Source: Marinobacter halotolerans (GTDB taxonomy: Bacteria > Pseudomonadota > Gammaproteobacteria > Pseudomonadales > Oleiphilaceae). From it: a stretch of DNA of 64,000 nucleotides. The DNA is taken from NCBI RefSeq assembly GCF_008795985.1, contig NZ_VMHP01000002.1, positions 1,279,883 to 1,343,882 of the forward strand, read 5' to 3'. The position numbers and the translations under genes are program-made. Each line of letters opens with the position of its first letter. Position 1 is the first letter of the stretch. The notes below the pieces were generated by a model. That model was given only the letters and a program-made list of their open reading frames with translations. It was not told the origin of the DNA and made no database searches. Below, piece after piece: positions 1-9,297 of this stretch.

Positions 1-127
1 GTTCGCTGATAACCAGCCATGCCAACATGATGATCGGCAGCAGGAAAAGAACACTGATGAGGCTGAACTTATAAAACATGGGCAGCCGATTCATCAGTGA
101 CACAGCAGGTTTGATCAGCAGCTTCAC
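1..127 (-). CDS. methyl-accepting chemotaxis protein, N-terminal fragment
   Basis: Partial gene running off the left edge; only about 42 codons are visible. Translation begins at a GTG at 127, preceded by a GGGGGT ribosome-binding-like stretch. The peptide is a short basic amphipathic segment followed by a hydrophobic helix (FSLISVLFLLPIIMLAWLV), the usual start of a membrane chemoreceptor. In the Pseudomonas gene order that I recall, a chemotaxis transducer lies next to ampE and ampD, which supports the call. The sensing and signalling domains are outside the window, so a membrane sensor kinase cannot be excluded. Confidence 0.6.
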   Translation of the reverse strand, partial: MKLLIKPAVSLMNRLPMFYKFSLISVLFLLPIIMLAWLVISE

Positions 128-234
128 ATATACCCCCGGGACCTTATTGTTCGTTCTACTACGTTAGTCGGCTAAGGTACTACAAAGTTGAGAGTTTTTT
201 TGCTTAAAAATGTAAATTCTCTATTTCAAACCGA

Positions 235-1122
235 TCAGACAATACCCGCAATAACCAAGAGCGCGAGAGCGCATATCCAGACAAGCATACTACGGTTCAT
301 CAGACCCCGGATTGCCGCCAGGCTTCTGTCGCCAAAATCCGGCCAGGCTTCGTGGTGCAATTCCGAAAAGCGCTCCGGCTCCAGTTCATACCCGCTGAGC
401 GCACTGTTGGCCGCGGACATCAACGTCTGTCTGGGATCCCCGCGCAGGGAGAAAACAGCGGATTTCCCGGTCTTCAGCCAGCCCGGCAGATCACCGGCAA
501 TACCAAACGTCAGCGCCAGCAACCTGGCAGGCAGGAAGTTTACTCCGTCGGCAAGACGACCAAACCCGCTCCTCGCCGCAGCGTGGGGCCAATGGTCCCT
601 GAGGGCGACAAGACCTCTGGCAACAAATGCACCACCAATTCCGGCAACGACATACCAGAATGCAATGGCAAAATAGCGTTCAAAAATAACACCCACCAGT
701 GTGCGGGACAGCGCCCGGTGCATCTCTTCCGGAGATGACGCGGCACCTCGTTCCGCAGGCGGCAGAAAATGACTGACCTTGTGCCAGGCTCCCTGCATGT
801 CACCGTTTCTCCAGGCGGTGGCGTACTGTTCAAGCATCTCGACCAGCCCGGGCGCACCCATCATCCAGAGCAGCAGCACAAGGGCCAAAGGATGCACGGC
901 AAACGACCACCCCGAGTGGCGCAAAGCAATTTCAATGGAAACGAGCAAGACCGCAGGCAATGCAACCAACAGAAGTCCGCGTAGCAGGCCGGCCTCCCGG
1001 CCCGGCGATACGGTATGGGCCCCGGAAAAGCCTTTGCGCCACAGAGGGTCCGCCGCAAACAGGTTCGCCTGATCCAGCCTGCGACGAAGTACATAGGCTG
1101 CCAGAAACACGACAAATTCCAT
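235..1122 (-). CDS. ampE: AmpE-like inner-membrane protein
   Basis: A 295-residue membrane protein with an N-terminal hydrophobic segment and further transmembrane stretches near residues 50-90, 155-170 and at the C-terminus (MLVWICALALLVIAGIV). It matches the AmpE family, described as a signalling modulator linked to beta-lactamase regulation; its molecular activity is not established. Its ATG shares one base with the stop codon of ampD (TAATG), and an AAGGAG ribosome-binding site lies inside the end of ampD, so the pair is translationally coupled. The ampD-ampE pairing is the strongest support for the name. Confidence 0.85.
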   Translation of the reverse strand: MEFVVFLAAYVLRRRLDQANLFAADPLWRKGFSGAHTVSPGREAGLLRGLLLVALPAVLLVSIEIALRHSGWSFAVHPLALVLLLWMMGAPGLVEMLEQYATAWRNGDMQGAWHKVSHFLPPAERGAASSPEEMHRALSRTLVGVIFERYFAIAFWYVVAGIGGAFVARGLVALRDHWPHAAARSGFGRLADGVNFLPARLLALTFGIAGDLPGWLKTGKSAVFSLRGDPRQTLMSAANSALSGYELEPERFSELHHEAWPDFGDRSLAAIRGLMNRSMLVWICALALLVIAGIV

Positions 1123-1748
1123 TAGGCGCTGCTCCTTCCATTCAGAACCTGCGCCAGTCGCGTATGGAACCTGGACCAGTCGAAAGCGGGCCCGGGATCG
1201 GTTTTCCTGCCCGGGGCTATATCACTGTGGCCGGTTACGCGGTCCCGGGTGATTTCGGGCCAGGCCGCCATAATCCTCGCCGTAAGCTCTGTTAAACGCT
1301 TGTACTGCGGGTCGGTATAGGGAATATCGTCCGTCCCTTCCAATTCGATCCCGATGGAAAAGTCGTTGCATTCATCCTCACCCTGAAAACTGGACCTCCC
1401 CGCATGCCAGGCACGGTCAAGCAGGTTCACAAACTGTATAGCGGAACCATCCCGCCGGATCAGAAGATGCGATGACACCTTCAGGTCGGCGATGGTCTGA
1501 AAATAGGGATGCGCGGAGGGATCAAGCCGGTTACAGAAAAAACGCTCAATCGCGTCGCCGCTGAAGTGTCCGGGTGGCAGACTTATATTATGAATCACAA
1601 GTAGCGAAGGCGGGATTCGGTCGGGCCGGTTATTGTAGTTGGGAGAAGCGCACCAGCGGGCATCGGGAACGAGTCCGGTCGTCCGCAATTCGCGGGCATG
1701 TTCGTGCAGTTCGGAGTCTGTTATTTCAGGCGCGTTGAGGTCAGGCAA
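1122..1748 (-). CDS. ampD: 1,6-anhydro-N-acetylmuramyl-L-alanine amidase AmpD
   Basis: Cytoplasmic zinc amidase of cell-wall recycling that removes the peptide from anhydro-muropeptides and so keeps AmpR-type beta-lactamase induction low. The amidase_2 fold is clear: LLVIHNISLPPG carries the first zinc histidine, IGIELEGTDD the catalytic glutamate, and GHSDIAPGRKTDPGP the second histidine and the aspartate ligand. The 208-residue frame opens with a TTG at 1748; no in-frame ATG or GTG lies between it and the upstream stop, and a GGAAA lies five bases before it. The N-terminus is about 20 residues longer than I recall for Pseudomonas AmpD, so an internal start is possible. Confidence 0.9.
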   Translation of the reverse strand: MPDLNAPEITDSELHEHARELRTTGLVPDARWCASPNYNNRPDRIPPSLLVIHNISLPPGHFSGDAIERFFCNRLDPSAHPYFQTIADLKVSSHLLIRRDGSAIQFVNLLDRAWHAGRSSFQGEDECNDFSIGIELEGTDDIPYTDPQYKRLTELTARIMAAWPEITRDRVTGHSDIAPGRKTDPGPAFDWSRFHTRLAQVLNGRSSA

Positions 1749-1852
1749 GGTGTTTCCATCAGGCTGGAGATGTTACGGGTTTCTACCTGATTGAAGCACA
1801 AACGCGGGCACCATGCGAATGCCCGGGGACCATGAACGCCAGGGGAGCCGGA

Positions 1853-4171
1853 TCAGTCTTTGCGGTTGCTCCGGAGGTTATCAATGATGGACTCCAGAGC
1901 CCGGTCAAAGATCAGGCCGTCGTCCAGCATAACGATTTCATCTTGTTCCAGAGACCGGGCCAGTTCTTCCCGGTGATACTCCGCGACCTTGGCGCCGCTG
2001 CGATTAACGAAAATGTACTTGCCGGTTGCTTTGATAAATGCCGCGAGTTTGCAGCGGGTTTTACTGCCATCCCGCGTCAGTTCAATCCAGGAACCAACAC
2101 GCATGCTGTCAGCGCGCTCAAGCCACTGGGTCTGAATCTCTGATTCAACAGCGGCAGCAGGTGCCTGGCTCGCCTGTGGTGACTCGGGAATTTGTGGTGA
2201 CTGCGGTAGCTCCGCCGCCTCGGGTGTTTTCGGCGCTGAAGGTTGCTCCTGCGTTGCCTCCGGCTCCGGGACAATCTCCGGCTCCGGGGCGACCTCATGC
2301 TGCGGTGTGGCCTCAGGCTGCTTTTTCGGGTGTGTCACCAGGCGCTGGAACACGTCCACATGGGCAAGTTCCAGGTCACGAATGGCTGCGTCAGTGGCAA
2401 AGGGATCCCAGGAAATCTCCTGAAGGGCAGATCGCAGGCCGTCAACAATGCCGGGAATGGCTTTAAGCAAATCGCTACGCGTGTCGTCCGTCACCGGCTG
2501 TGGATCGACGCTCCAGACCAGGCTCTCGGTCAGTCGTCTTGCCTTGTGCCACTGATCACTCTCCTCGCCTTCGCGCAGAACCACCCACTGAAGGTATCTG
2601 ACCAGCGCTTCATCAAGAAGGCGGATCACCGACTGTGGCAGCTCTCGTCCTTCCTGAACTTCATCCAGAAGCGTGCGGGCGGCATCAGAGGCTCTTTCCT
2701 GACGGGCACGACCCTCTTCCGCATCCTTGAGGCGCTGTTCAACCAATTCCCGACGGCGCCGGTCCAGATCCATGAAGTGGCCGAAATCGTTGAGGAGTTC
2801 GGTGAACAGTTCCACGTTATCGGTGTATTCGTTAAGCACCCGATCGACAACCGATTCGATTTTATCCCTGAGCGGGTCTCTCTGACCGGGCTTTTTTTCT
2901 GCCCAGCCCATCGCTGCGAGGGCCAGCTCATTGAGCAGCTTCCGAACCGGGTGACCACCCCGGTTGAAGAAATTCTTGTCGCTGAGTGCAACCTTCAATA
3001 CCGGAATCTGCAGCCGGCTGATGATCGCTTTCATGGCGGGGTGGAGCTGACGGTCCTCAAGAATGAAGTCGAACAGCATGGACACCAGATTGATCACGTC
3101 GCTGTCGACCTGGCCGGCGGTCACCCGCTGGCCCCGCTCATCGACGAAGATCGGCTGAAGCTGGCCGGACAGAGGGACGATTTCATCGGAGCTGTGCGCC
3201 GTCGCTTCGGACTGGATATTGTTCAGGCGAGCCATCAGTGTGTCGGTATCAAGTACGCCAGCGCCTCCGGAACCGACTGGCCCGCCCACACCGGTGTTAC
3301 CACCCTGTCCACCGTGCAAAAGCGCGCTCAGCTCAGAGAAAGTCGCCTTCACGTCCGAGGAACCGGTGCTACCTTGGGCCGACTGGCCAGCGTGTCCGCC
3401 ATGAACGCCCTGGTCCTCGCTGGAGCCCTGAGTCCGGGGGGAAGGCGCATTGCCAGAGGGACGGGGGGCTTTTCCCCCGATGGGCGGACGCTTCATGTCG
3501 GGCAGAACGCCCTCGGCAATCAGAGTTTTGTTGGCGTTCTTGTAGAAATCGCCAAGTATTCCGCCAAGCAGGCGATCGAAAAGCTTGAGCACCACCAGCT
3601 TGGCGCGAATATCAATATCAAGGTCCGAACAGGCGTCCGCCAGTCCACCGCAGATAACTTCCGGGCTTAGTGGCATCTGGCTGTCTTGGAGCTTGATGGA
3701 AGGCACCAGATGAGCGACTCGCACGTTCAATAAACGGATAGCCTCGGAATTCTGGCTTCGAAGTTTGTTGATCAGGTTGTCTATTGCCACCTGCTGCTCG
3801 AGCTGGGAGTGATCGACAAGGCTGAGAGAATCCTGATCCACCTCATCAAGGGAACCCGAGCCCCCTTTGGGCGCGAACTGACCGATCTCGTTGAAAGCGC
3901 TGCTGACGTATTGCAGGACTGATACTGTCATGCTCTTTCGGCGCAGGCGAAGTTCCCGCATTGCGTCAAAATAGGCGGTCTGATCCTGATTCGTGCCCGC
4001 CTTGTCAGCAAGTTCGAACAATGCGTCGTCTGCCTGATCAAAAAACTCGGACATCACCGCTTTCAACGACTGACCAGATACGTCACGCAAACGTACCAAT
4101 GCCGCCGGAAGGCTGAACCTTTGCGGAATACTCTGATTTTTCAGGTTAACGACTTTCCGGTCCTGTGCCAT
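1853..4171 (-). CDS. DUF1631 family protein
   Basis: Large soluble protein (772 residues from the ATG at 4171, which has GGAG seven bases upstream; 14 further in-frame codons upstream are probably not translated). It belongs to the DUF1631 family, sometimes mis-annotated as thymidine phosphorylase; function unknown. Visible parts are a helical N-terminal region, a Gly/Ser/His-rich linker around residues 240-310, a helical core rich in charged residues, a Pro/Glu/Ala/Gln-rich linker around residues 635-690 and a C-terminal beta-rich segment that may be PilZ-like (SWIELTRDGSKTRCKLA). It is divergent from nadC and lies beside ampD, as in Pseudomonas. Confidence 0.8.
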   Translation of the reverse strand: MAQDRKVVNLKNQSIPQRFSLPAALVRLRDVSGQSLKAVMSEFFDQADDALFELADKAGTNQDQTAYFDAMRELRLRRKSMTVSVLQYVSSAFNEIGQFAPKGGSGSLDEVDQDSLSLVDHSQLEQQVAIDNLINKLRSQNSEAIRLLNVRVAHLVPSIKLQDSQMPLSPEVICGGLADACSDLDIDIRAKLVVLKLFDRLLGGILGDFYKNANKTLIAEGVLPDMKRPPIGGKAPRPSGNAPSPRTQGSSEDQGVHGGHAGQSAQGSTGSSDVKATFSELSALLHGGQGGNTGVGGPVGSGGAGVLDTDTLMARLNNIQSEATAHSSDEIVPLSGQLQPIFVDERGQRVTAGQVDSDVINLVSMLFDFILEDRQLHPAMKAIISRLQIPVLKVALSDKNFFNRGGHPVRKLLNELALAAMGWAEKKPGQRDPLRDKIESVVDRVLNEYTDNVELFTELLNDFGHFMDLDRRRRELVEQRLKDAEEGRARQERASDAARTLLDEVQEGRELPQSVIRLLDEALVRYLQWVVLREGEESDQWHKARRLTESLVWSVDPQPVTDDTRSDLLKAIPGIVDGLRSALQEISWDPFATDAAIRDLELAHVDVFQRLVTHPKKQPEATPQHEVAPEPEIVPEPEATQEQPSAPKTPEAAELPQSPQIPESPQASQAPAAAVESEIQTQWLERADSMRVGSWIELTRDGSKTRCKLAAFIKATGKYIFVNRSGAKVAEYHREELARSLEQDEIVMLDDGLIFDRALESIIDNLRSNRKD

Positions 4172-4392
4172 GCGGCTACTCCAGACGTGAGCGGTAGGAG
4201 ATACATACGCCAATGGTAAGCCCGCAGCACGTCAGCTTGTGTCAGAATTTGTCACCTTTTGTGTTTAAGTGATGGCCTTCACAGTTTAGCACCCTGACGG
4301 TGACGGGTTTGGAGAAACCGGCGATGGGCGATAAAATCCCGGAACCGGCCGAAATTCCGTTTTCAACCTTCTTTTCTATTTCAGGAAACTGC

Positions 4393-5235
4393 ATGAAATA
4401 TGACGACCTGATGCATCAGTCCCGCGTCCAGGCGGTTGCCCAGAGCCTCCAGGAAGATATCGGCTCCGGAGATATCACGGCGCAGCTGATACCCGCCGAC
4501 CGTATCAGCCAGGGCCATGTCATAACCCGTGAAGGGGCCGTTATAGCCGGCAGCGCCTGGGTCGATGAAGTCTTCCTACAGGTGGACCCGACCGTGACAT
4601 TAAACTGGCAAACCCGAGACGGCGAGGCCGTACACCCCGGACAGATCCTGTTTACCATGACCGGCAATGCCCGCAGCCTGTTGACGGCAGAGCGCAGCGC
4701 CCTGAACTGGCTTCAGGCCCTCTCCGGCACGGCAACCGTGTGTGCAGACTATGCCGCCATGGTTGCCCACACCGGCGTCAAACTCCTGGACACCCGCAAG
4801 ACCATTCCGGGCCTACGCCTGGCGCAGAAATACGCGGTGACCTGCGGCGGCTGTCATAACCACCGGTTCGGCCTCTGGGACGCGTTCCTGATCAAGGAAA
4901 ACCACATTGCTGCCTGTGGTTCCATTGCCAATGCTGTTGCCGAAGCAAGGCGGATTGCGCCGGACCGGCCCGTTGAAGTGGAAACCGAAAACCGGGATGA
5001 GCTGGAACAGGCACTGGAGGCAGGCGCCGACATCATCATGCTGGATGAGTTTTCACTGGAAGGCATGCGGGAAGCGGTGCACCTGACCGGCTCGGCAGCG
5101 AAACTTGAAGCATCGGGCGGCATAAGCGAGCGAACGCTGGTCGCGATTGCAGAAACCGGTGTTGACTATATTTCAATCGGGGCTCTGACCAAGGACATCC
5201 GGGCGATCGATCTGTCGATGCGCCTGGATTCGTAA
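4393..5235 (+). CDS. nadC: nicotinate-nucleotide pyrophosphorylase (quinolinate phosphoribosyltransferase)
   Basis: Converts quinolinate and PRPP to nicotinate mononucleotide, the last step of de novo pyridine synthesis before NAD assembly. The 280-residue length is normal. Family motifs are present: [14 protein letters not shown] near the N-terminus, [50 protein letters not shown] and ASGGI near the end. I chose the ATG at 4393 because AGGAAA precedes it by a normal spacing and the protein then begins where NadC proteins usually do; the frame is open further upstream. It is divergent from the DUF1631 gene and appears monocistronic. Confidence 0.95.
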   Translation: MKYDDLMHQSRVQAVAQSLQEDIGSGDITAQLIPADRISQGHVITREGAVIAGSAWVDEVFLQVDPTVTLNWQTRDGEAVHPGQILFTMTGNARSLLTAERSALNWLQALSGTATVCADYAAMVAHTGVKLLDTRKTIPGLRLAQKYAVTCGGCHNHRFGLWDAFLIKENHIAACGSIANAVAEARRIAPDRPVEVETENRDELEQALEAGADIIMLDEFSLEGMREAVHLTGSAAKLEASGGISERTLVAIAETGVDYISIGALTKDIRAIDLSMRLDS

Positions 5236-5249
5236 CACTGGCGGCGGTT

Positions 5250-5588
5250 TCAGCCACCGCCGGATAAAAGCCGGTCCATCTCCTCAAGTTGCTTGATCAG
5301 GCTTTTTCCGGATTCCGGCCGGGCCCTGAAGTGCTCCTCGGCCATGGGCGCCATGCCGGAGACCTGGGGCAAGGGTCGATCTGCCTCGATCAGAACGGTC
5401 ATGCGGCGGATGAAAACAAACTGGAGCCACTGGGTAAACTCCAGCCGGTCAACGGCAAACGGCTGAGTACTCTGCATGGCTTCCGCGGGTGGCGGCTGGT
5501 TTTCCCACAGCCCCAACTGCCGCAGTTCCATCTCGATCTGGATAAGGCTGTCAGCCACTCTTGCAATATGGTCGGATGAACCCGACAT
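5250..5588 (-). CDS. YqcC family protein (DUF446)
   Basis: Small 112-residue helical protein of the YqcC/DUF446 family, of unknown function. The typical features are an amphipathic N-terminal helix (VADSLIQIEMELRQLGLW), a central FTQWLQFVFIRRM block and a C-terminal helix with ISLI/LEEMDRLL character. A GGGGAG ribosome-binding site lies four bases before the ATG. It lies 45 bases downstream of the parA-like gene on the same strand and is likely cotranscribed with it. It converges with nadC, leaving only 14 bases between the two stops. Confidence 0.8.
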   Translation of the reverse strand: MSGSSDHIARVADSLIQIEMELRQLGLWENQPPPAEAMQSTQPFAVDRLEFTQWLQFVFIRRMTVLIEADRPLPQVSGMAPMAEEHFRARPESGKSLIKQLEEMDRLLSGGG

Positions 5589-5633
5589 TGAGCTCCCCTT
5601 CTGATTTCTGTCTTTTCTGAATTGTTGCGCTTG

Positions 5634-6431
5634 TCAGTCAGCCAGCGGTTCCAGCTCGACTTTCTCACCATGCAGCACGGCAAACAGGTTCTCGTACTGG
5701 ACGGTCAGCGGATGTTTCGGCGCCATGTGAATCAGCGGCTTCCTCGCCTGATGGGATTCCTTCATTTTCACCGAACTGGACAACCTGACGGGCAGAACCG
5801 GCAGCCCCTCGTCCATCAGTTCACGAACCAGCTGTTTTGGCAGGCTGGCGCGAGGCTGGAACTGGTTTGCCACAATGCCTTCAACGACCAGGTCTTCATT
5901 GTGATCTTCCTGAAGTTCCTGAATTTCGTGCAGAATGCTGTACAGCGCCTGACGCGAGAAATCGTCACAGTCGAACGGAATGAGGCAGCGTTCCGCGGCA
6001 ATAAGCGCAGAGCGTGTATAAAAATTCAACGCCGGCGCAGTGTCGATATAGATGGCGTCGAATGACTCACTGAGTTTCTTCAATGCCTCGCGCAGCTTGT
6101 AAATTTTGTGCTTCGCTTCCAGCTTGCGCTCGAGAAAATCCAGCTCTGGACTTGATGGCATCACAAACAGATTGTCAAAAGGTGTTGCGTGAACGAATTC
6201 ATCCGGCCGACGGTTGAATACGGTGAATGCAACCGTCTGCTCCAGGTAATCAGCTACCGTGTCCTTCAGCTCTGAGGCTGACTTGCCCAGAAGGTACTGT
6301 GTGGAGTTGCCCTGGGGATCCAGATCCACAACCAGTGTCCGTTTGCCTCTGGCAGCACTGATTGCTGCAAGATTGCAGGTGATGCTGGATTTACCCACAC
6401 CGCCTTTCTGATTGAATACCACGCGCCTCAT
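5634..6431 (-). CDS. ParA family ATPase (no ParB partner nearby)
   Basis: A 265-residue P-loop ATPase with a deviant Walker A (KGGVGKSS, residues 9-16), the switch motif VVDLDPQGNST and the IYIDTAPAL Walker B region. This is the MinD/ParA/Soj group that positions chromosomes, plasmids or protein complexes. There is no parB-like gene or obvious parS cluster around it, so a role in chromosome partition is not supported; ParA-like proteins also place chemotaxis arrays, pili and metabolic bodies. The ribosome-binding site is strong (GGGAGGG). It lies 43 bases downstream of hda and likely belongs to the hda-yqcC transcript. Confidence 0.85.
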   Translation of the reverse strand: MRRVVFNQKGGVGKSSITCNLAAISAARGKRTLVVDLDPQGNSTQYLLGKSASELKDTVADYLEQTVAFTVFNRRPDEFVHATPFDNLFVMPSSPELDFLERKLEAKHKIYKLREALKKLSESFDAIYIDTAPALNFYTRSALIAAERCLIPFDCDDFSRQALYSILHEIQELQEDHNEDLVVEGIVANQFQPRASLPKQLVRELMDEGLPVLPVRLSSSVKMKESHQARKPLIHMAPKHPLTVQYENLFAVLHGEKVELEPLAD

Positions 6432-6474
6432 TCTAATCCCTCCCTTCTGTGGTGTTTGTTTCGTCCGATGTTCA

Positions 6475-7173
6475 TTACCAGTCCATCACCGACTTCACAA
6501 ACGGGATGGTCAGTCGCCTCTGCGCCTTCAGTGAATTGTCATCAAGCCTGTCCAATACCGCCAGCAGATCTGCCAGCCGTCGCGGTGCCCGCTTCAGAAT
6601 AAAAGCCGCCACGTCCTCATTGACACTCAGCCCCCGCTGCTCGGCCCTGGCCACCAGGATGCGCATGCGATCGTCATCCCGGTTAATTCCCATCTGCACC
6701 TGCAGGCCGTGCTGAAGACGGGAGATAAGGTCAGGAAGCAGGAATGGCAAGTCTGCGGGCAGATCCGTCAGACTGATCACCAACTGCCCGCCCTGATCAT
6801 TGACGCGATTATACAGATGAAAGACGGCTTCCTCCCATTCCGGTCGACCGGCAATGGTATCAAGGTCGTCAAGGCAGACAACGTCATTCATCTCCAGGCC
6901 ACTCAGTGCCTCCGGCCCGAAGGGCAGGAACTCCTCCATGCTCAGGCACACGGCGGGGCGCTGTGACTGCTCGGCGAGATGGCAGACCGCCTGCAGCAGG
7001 TGGCTTTTGCCCGTATCCTGATCACCACACACAATAATTGAGGGGATGGAACTGCCCTGCTCGACTGCCGCCCTTAGGCGGGCCGACGCTGTTGAATTGC
7101 GTTCGCCGTGAAAATTGTCGAACCGGGCGTCGTCCCTCAGTTTCACGCCCAGCGCTAGCTGTCCTGCGCTCAC
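6475..7173 (-). CDS. hda: DnaA regulatory inactivator Hda
   Basis: AAA+ protein homologous to DnaA domain III; with the DNA-loaded sliding clamp it stimulates ATP hydrolysis by DnaA to prevent over-initiation. The 232-residue size fits. The N-terminus QLALGVKL is the clamp-binding motif, followed by FDNF, Walker A GDQDTGKSH, Walker B VVCLDDLD, and the sensor II region with KRAPRRLADLLAVLDRLD. It starts with GTG at 7173, overlapping the stop of the upstream phosphatidyltransferase gene (GTGA), with GGAGGG ten bases upstream, so it is translationally coupled to it. Confidence 0.9.
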   Translation of the reverse strand: MSAGQLALGVKLRDDARFDNFHGERNSTASARLRAAVEQGSSIPSIIVCGDQDTGKSHLLQAVCHLAEQSQRPAVCLSMEEFLPFGPEALSGLEMNDVVCLDDLDTIAGRPEWEEAVFHLYNRVNDQGGQLVISLTDLPADLPFLLPDLISRLQHGLQVQMGINRDDDRMRILVARAEQRGLSVNEDVAAFILKRAPRRLADLLAVLDRLDDNSLKAQRRLTIPFVKSVMDW

Positions 7174-7727
7174 GACTGAACGGCCCTCCAGGCTTTCAAA
7201 CCCCAGACAACCAGGTAATGGGCACCGCTTAGGACCGCTGACGCGGCCACCAGATCGATGCCCACCTCTATTACCCAGGGCTGCATCGGCAGACCCGCCA
7301 GCAGCACAATGATGGCGAGCGCCACCAAAATCTGGATCATGGTATTAAACTTGCCCGGCAGGCTCGGCTGCATGTCGAATCGTCCGATGCCGTAGTGATA
7401 GGCCAGACCGCCACAGACGATCAACAGATCCCGCCCAAGTATCAGCCAGAAAAGCCACTGCGGAAGCACCCCGGTGAGCGTCAGCATAAGGTACGCCGCA
7501 ATCAGCAGAGCCTTGTCTGCAAGGGGATCAGCGATGGCCCCCAGCCGCGAGTGCCAGTTAAACGCCCGGGCAAGGAAGCCGTCGAAAGCATCGGTAGCGG
7601 CGGCAACAAAAAAGATAATCAATGCAACACTATAATCCCTCGACCCGAGTGCGACGGCAAAGGGCAATACCAGCAGGAGCCGCAGGAACGTCAGCGCGTT
7701 CGGAATCCAGCGCCAGTTCTGACTCAT
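7170..7727 (-). CDS. CDP-alcohol phosphatidyltransferase family membrane protein
   Basis: A 185-residue integral membrane enzyme carrying the CDP-alcohol phosphatidyltransferase signature D-x2-DG-x2-AR-x8-G-x3-D-x3-D (the segment DAFDGFLAR followed by GAIADPLAD). It is related to PgsA (phosphatidylglycerophosphate synthase), but several paralogues exist and the substrate cannot be set from sequence alone. About five or six hydrophobic segments are visible. A GGGGGAG ribosome-binding site precedes the ATG. It is 32 bases downstream of the DUF2066 gene and overlaps hda by four bases, forming part of a four- or five-gene minus-strand unit. Confidence 0.85.
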   Translation of the reverse strand: MSQNWRWIPNALTFLRLLLVLPFAVALGSRDYSVALIIFFVAAATDAFDGFLARAFNWHSRLGAIADPLADKALLIAAYLMLTLTGVLPQWLFWLILGRDLLIVCGGLAYHYGIGRFDMQPSLPGKFNTMIQILVALAIIVLLAGLPMQPWVIEVGIDLVAASAVLSGAHYLVVWGLKAWRAVQS

Positions 7728-7759
7728 AGCGGTCTCCCCCGAAGCCTCAGGCTGCCTGA

Positions 7760-9118
7760 TTAATCGCGGCTCTCGCCTGCACCGCCCGACACGACGGACG
7801 TTGCGGACTGCCAGCGATAATGAAGCACCTGGTAAAGTGACTCGAAGGCCTTCTCGGCATCTTCCTCTTCCGCCATCAGCATTTCAGCATCATAGAATGC
7901 ATTGGAAGACGTCCCCGCTATGGGCGACGTTCCGTTTACAGTGACTGGCGAAGATGTTGAAGCAGAGCCCGGCAACTGACTGGCCGGAGCTGCGTTTATC
8001 GACGGGGCTGGCTTCTGGCCGTCAGGGCCGCCGTTGTTCTGCTCCGGATCTGCGGGAAGTCGCGAAACCTCGGCCTCGGAGAGTGGAACCAGGCGAGGGT
8101 CCAGCGCGATATAACGTTTAAGCTGCTCTATTTCACCGGAGAAGGTCACTCTAAGGGTAACTTTGCCATTCCTGGTTCCTGTCGCATCAGCGCTCTGGAC
8201 GGGTGAAAGATTTTTAAGCGCTCGGTTTGCACCGGCGTAATCTGCAAAGCCACTGATGCCATGCAGTACAATCTCCACCTGTGGTGATTCGCCCACGTCG
8301 TCACTGTCTACCGCATAGCGTTTTGCGAAGGTGCTGGCCCACTCGCCTACCACCGCAGAGGCCAGTGCCTGCGGATCAGAGGCCGTCACTGACTGCTCCG
8401 CTCCGCCAAGCTCCATCCCGTCGAACACCCAGCCCGCGCGCCATTCACTCCCCGCGCGGCTGACGCGGACAAGGGAAATCAAATCGTGGTTGAGCGTTTC
8501 CGATGCCGACCGGACATTACCGGTAAACTGGCCCCAGATATCAGACATCAGTTCACGACGATCAGCGTAACTGGCAGGTGGCAGTGCCACCGGGAGGCCG
8601 CGATTCTCGGCCGCTTTCATGAAGGCATCCCGCCAGATCGATTTTTCTTCCGGGGTCGCGATCTGGTGGAGCAGCGTCCGGGAACCATTGGCCTCGACCG
8701 CAATCCAGGCAAGAATCAGTGGCCGATTAGCTCCCCAGACCGGCGCGTCAATTGAGGCCAGGGCCCTGTTTACACCCACGGCGCCAAAGGCCATCTGTAA
8801 TCGGTTTCCATCCTCGGAACGAAGGAACTGGTAGGACTGAAGCAGGGATTCCGCGTCGTCCAGCAATGCCTGGGCGCCCTCCTGGGCAAGCACGTCCTGG
8901 GAACCGGACACTCTGACGAACACCCGGCTCAGGCCATCGGCATAGCCCTGGGCCAGGTCGTCCGGCTGGGAGCTGGACACGGGCACTTCAACCGAATAGA
9001 GCCCGGGCACGGTGACCGCTGAAACCGGTGCCGCAAACAGCAACGTCGTTGCGAGCATGGCGGCTACACGGCCGATTTTCTTCGCTATTCCCATCGGGGA
9101 CATTCCTGAGCCTTGCAT
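7760..9118 (-). CDS. DUF2066 domain-containing secreted protein
   Basis: A 452-residue exported protein of the DUF2066 family, function unknown. From the ATG at 9118, which has AGGAAG just upstream, it has a signal peptide: basic IAKKIGR, a hydrophobic core and APVSA, so cleavage is likely near residue 34; two later ATGs (9103, 9094) are also possible starts. The body contains repeated beta-alpha segments and ends with a Pro/Ser/Ala-rich linker and a short acidic region (AEEEDAEKAFESLY). It is divergent from purM, as in Pseudomonas, and heads the minus-strand operon that contains hda. Confidence 0.8.
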   Translation of the reverse strand: MQGSGMSPMGIAKKIGRVAAMLATTLLFAAPVSAVTVPGLYSVEVPVSSSQPDDLAQGYADGLSRVFVRVSGSQDVLAQEGAQALLDDAESLLQSYQFLRSEDGNRLQMAFGAVGVNRALASIDAPVWGANRPLILAWIAVEANGSRTLLHQIATPEEKSIWRDAFMKAAENRGLPVALPPASYADRRELMSDIWGQFTGNVRSASETLNHDLISLVRVSRAGSEWRAGWVFDGMELGGAEQSVTASDPQALASAVVGEWASTFAKRYAVDSDDVGESPQVEIVLHGISGFADYAGANRALKNLSPVQSADATGTRNGKVTLRVTFSGEIEQLKRYIALDPRLVPLSEAEVSRLPADPEQNNGGPDGQKPAPSINAAPASQLPGSASTSSPVTVNGTSPIAGTSSNAFYDAEMLMAEEEDAEKAFESLYQVLHYRWQSATSVVSGGAGESRD

Positions 9119-9217
9119 GAATCTTCCTGGAAATCGTGTGAATGCCGCCTAGGATACACCATGGTCCAGGCTGAAAGTAGCAACCGGGGATTGCCAGATT
9201 TCAATAAACAATTGCAT

Positions 9218-9246
9218 TTGGAGCCCCATCCCGCACCTGTTAAAAT
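9218..9246 (+). promoter_or_regulatory. candidate sigma-70 promoter of purMN
   Basis: An extended -10 element (TGT then TAAAAT, 9238-9246) lies 17 bases after a weak -35 hexamer TTGGAG (9218-9223) and about 50 bases before the purM start. It is the best promoter-like match in the DUF2066-purM divergent gap. I see no PurR-like palindrome. Confidence 0.4.
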
Positions 9247-9297
9247 CCGCCGCCTGTCTCTTATCCCAATTCCACAGCCCAACTGGTTAATCACCCC

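Noticed and set aside
2243-3670. 475-codon plus-strand open frame opposite the DUF1631 gene
   Set aside because: Lies fully antisense to a protein with clear family character; its translation shows no recognisable motif. A GC-rich shadow frame.
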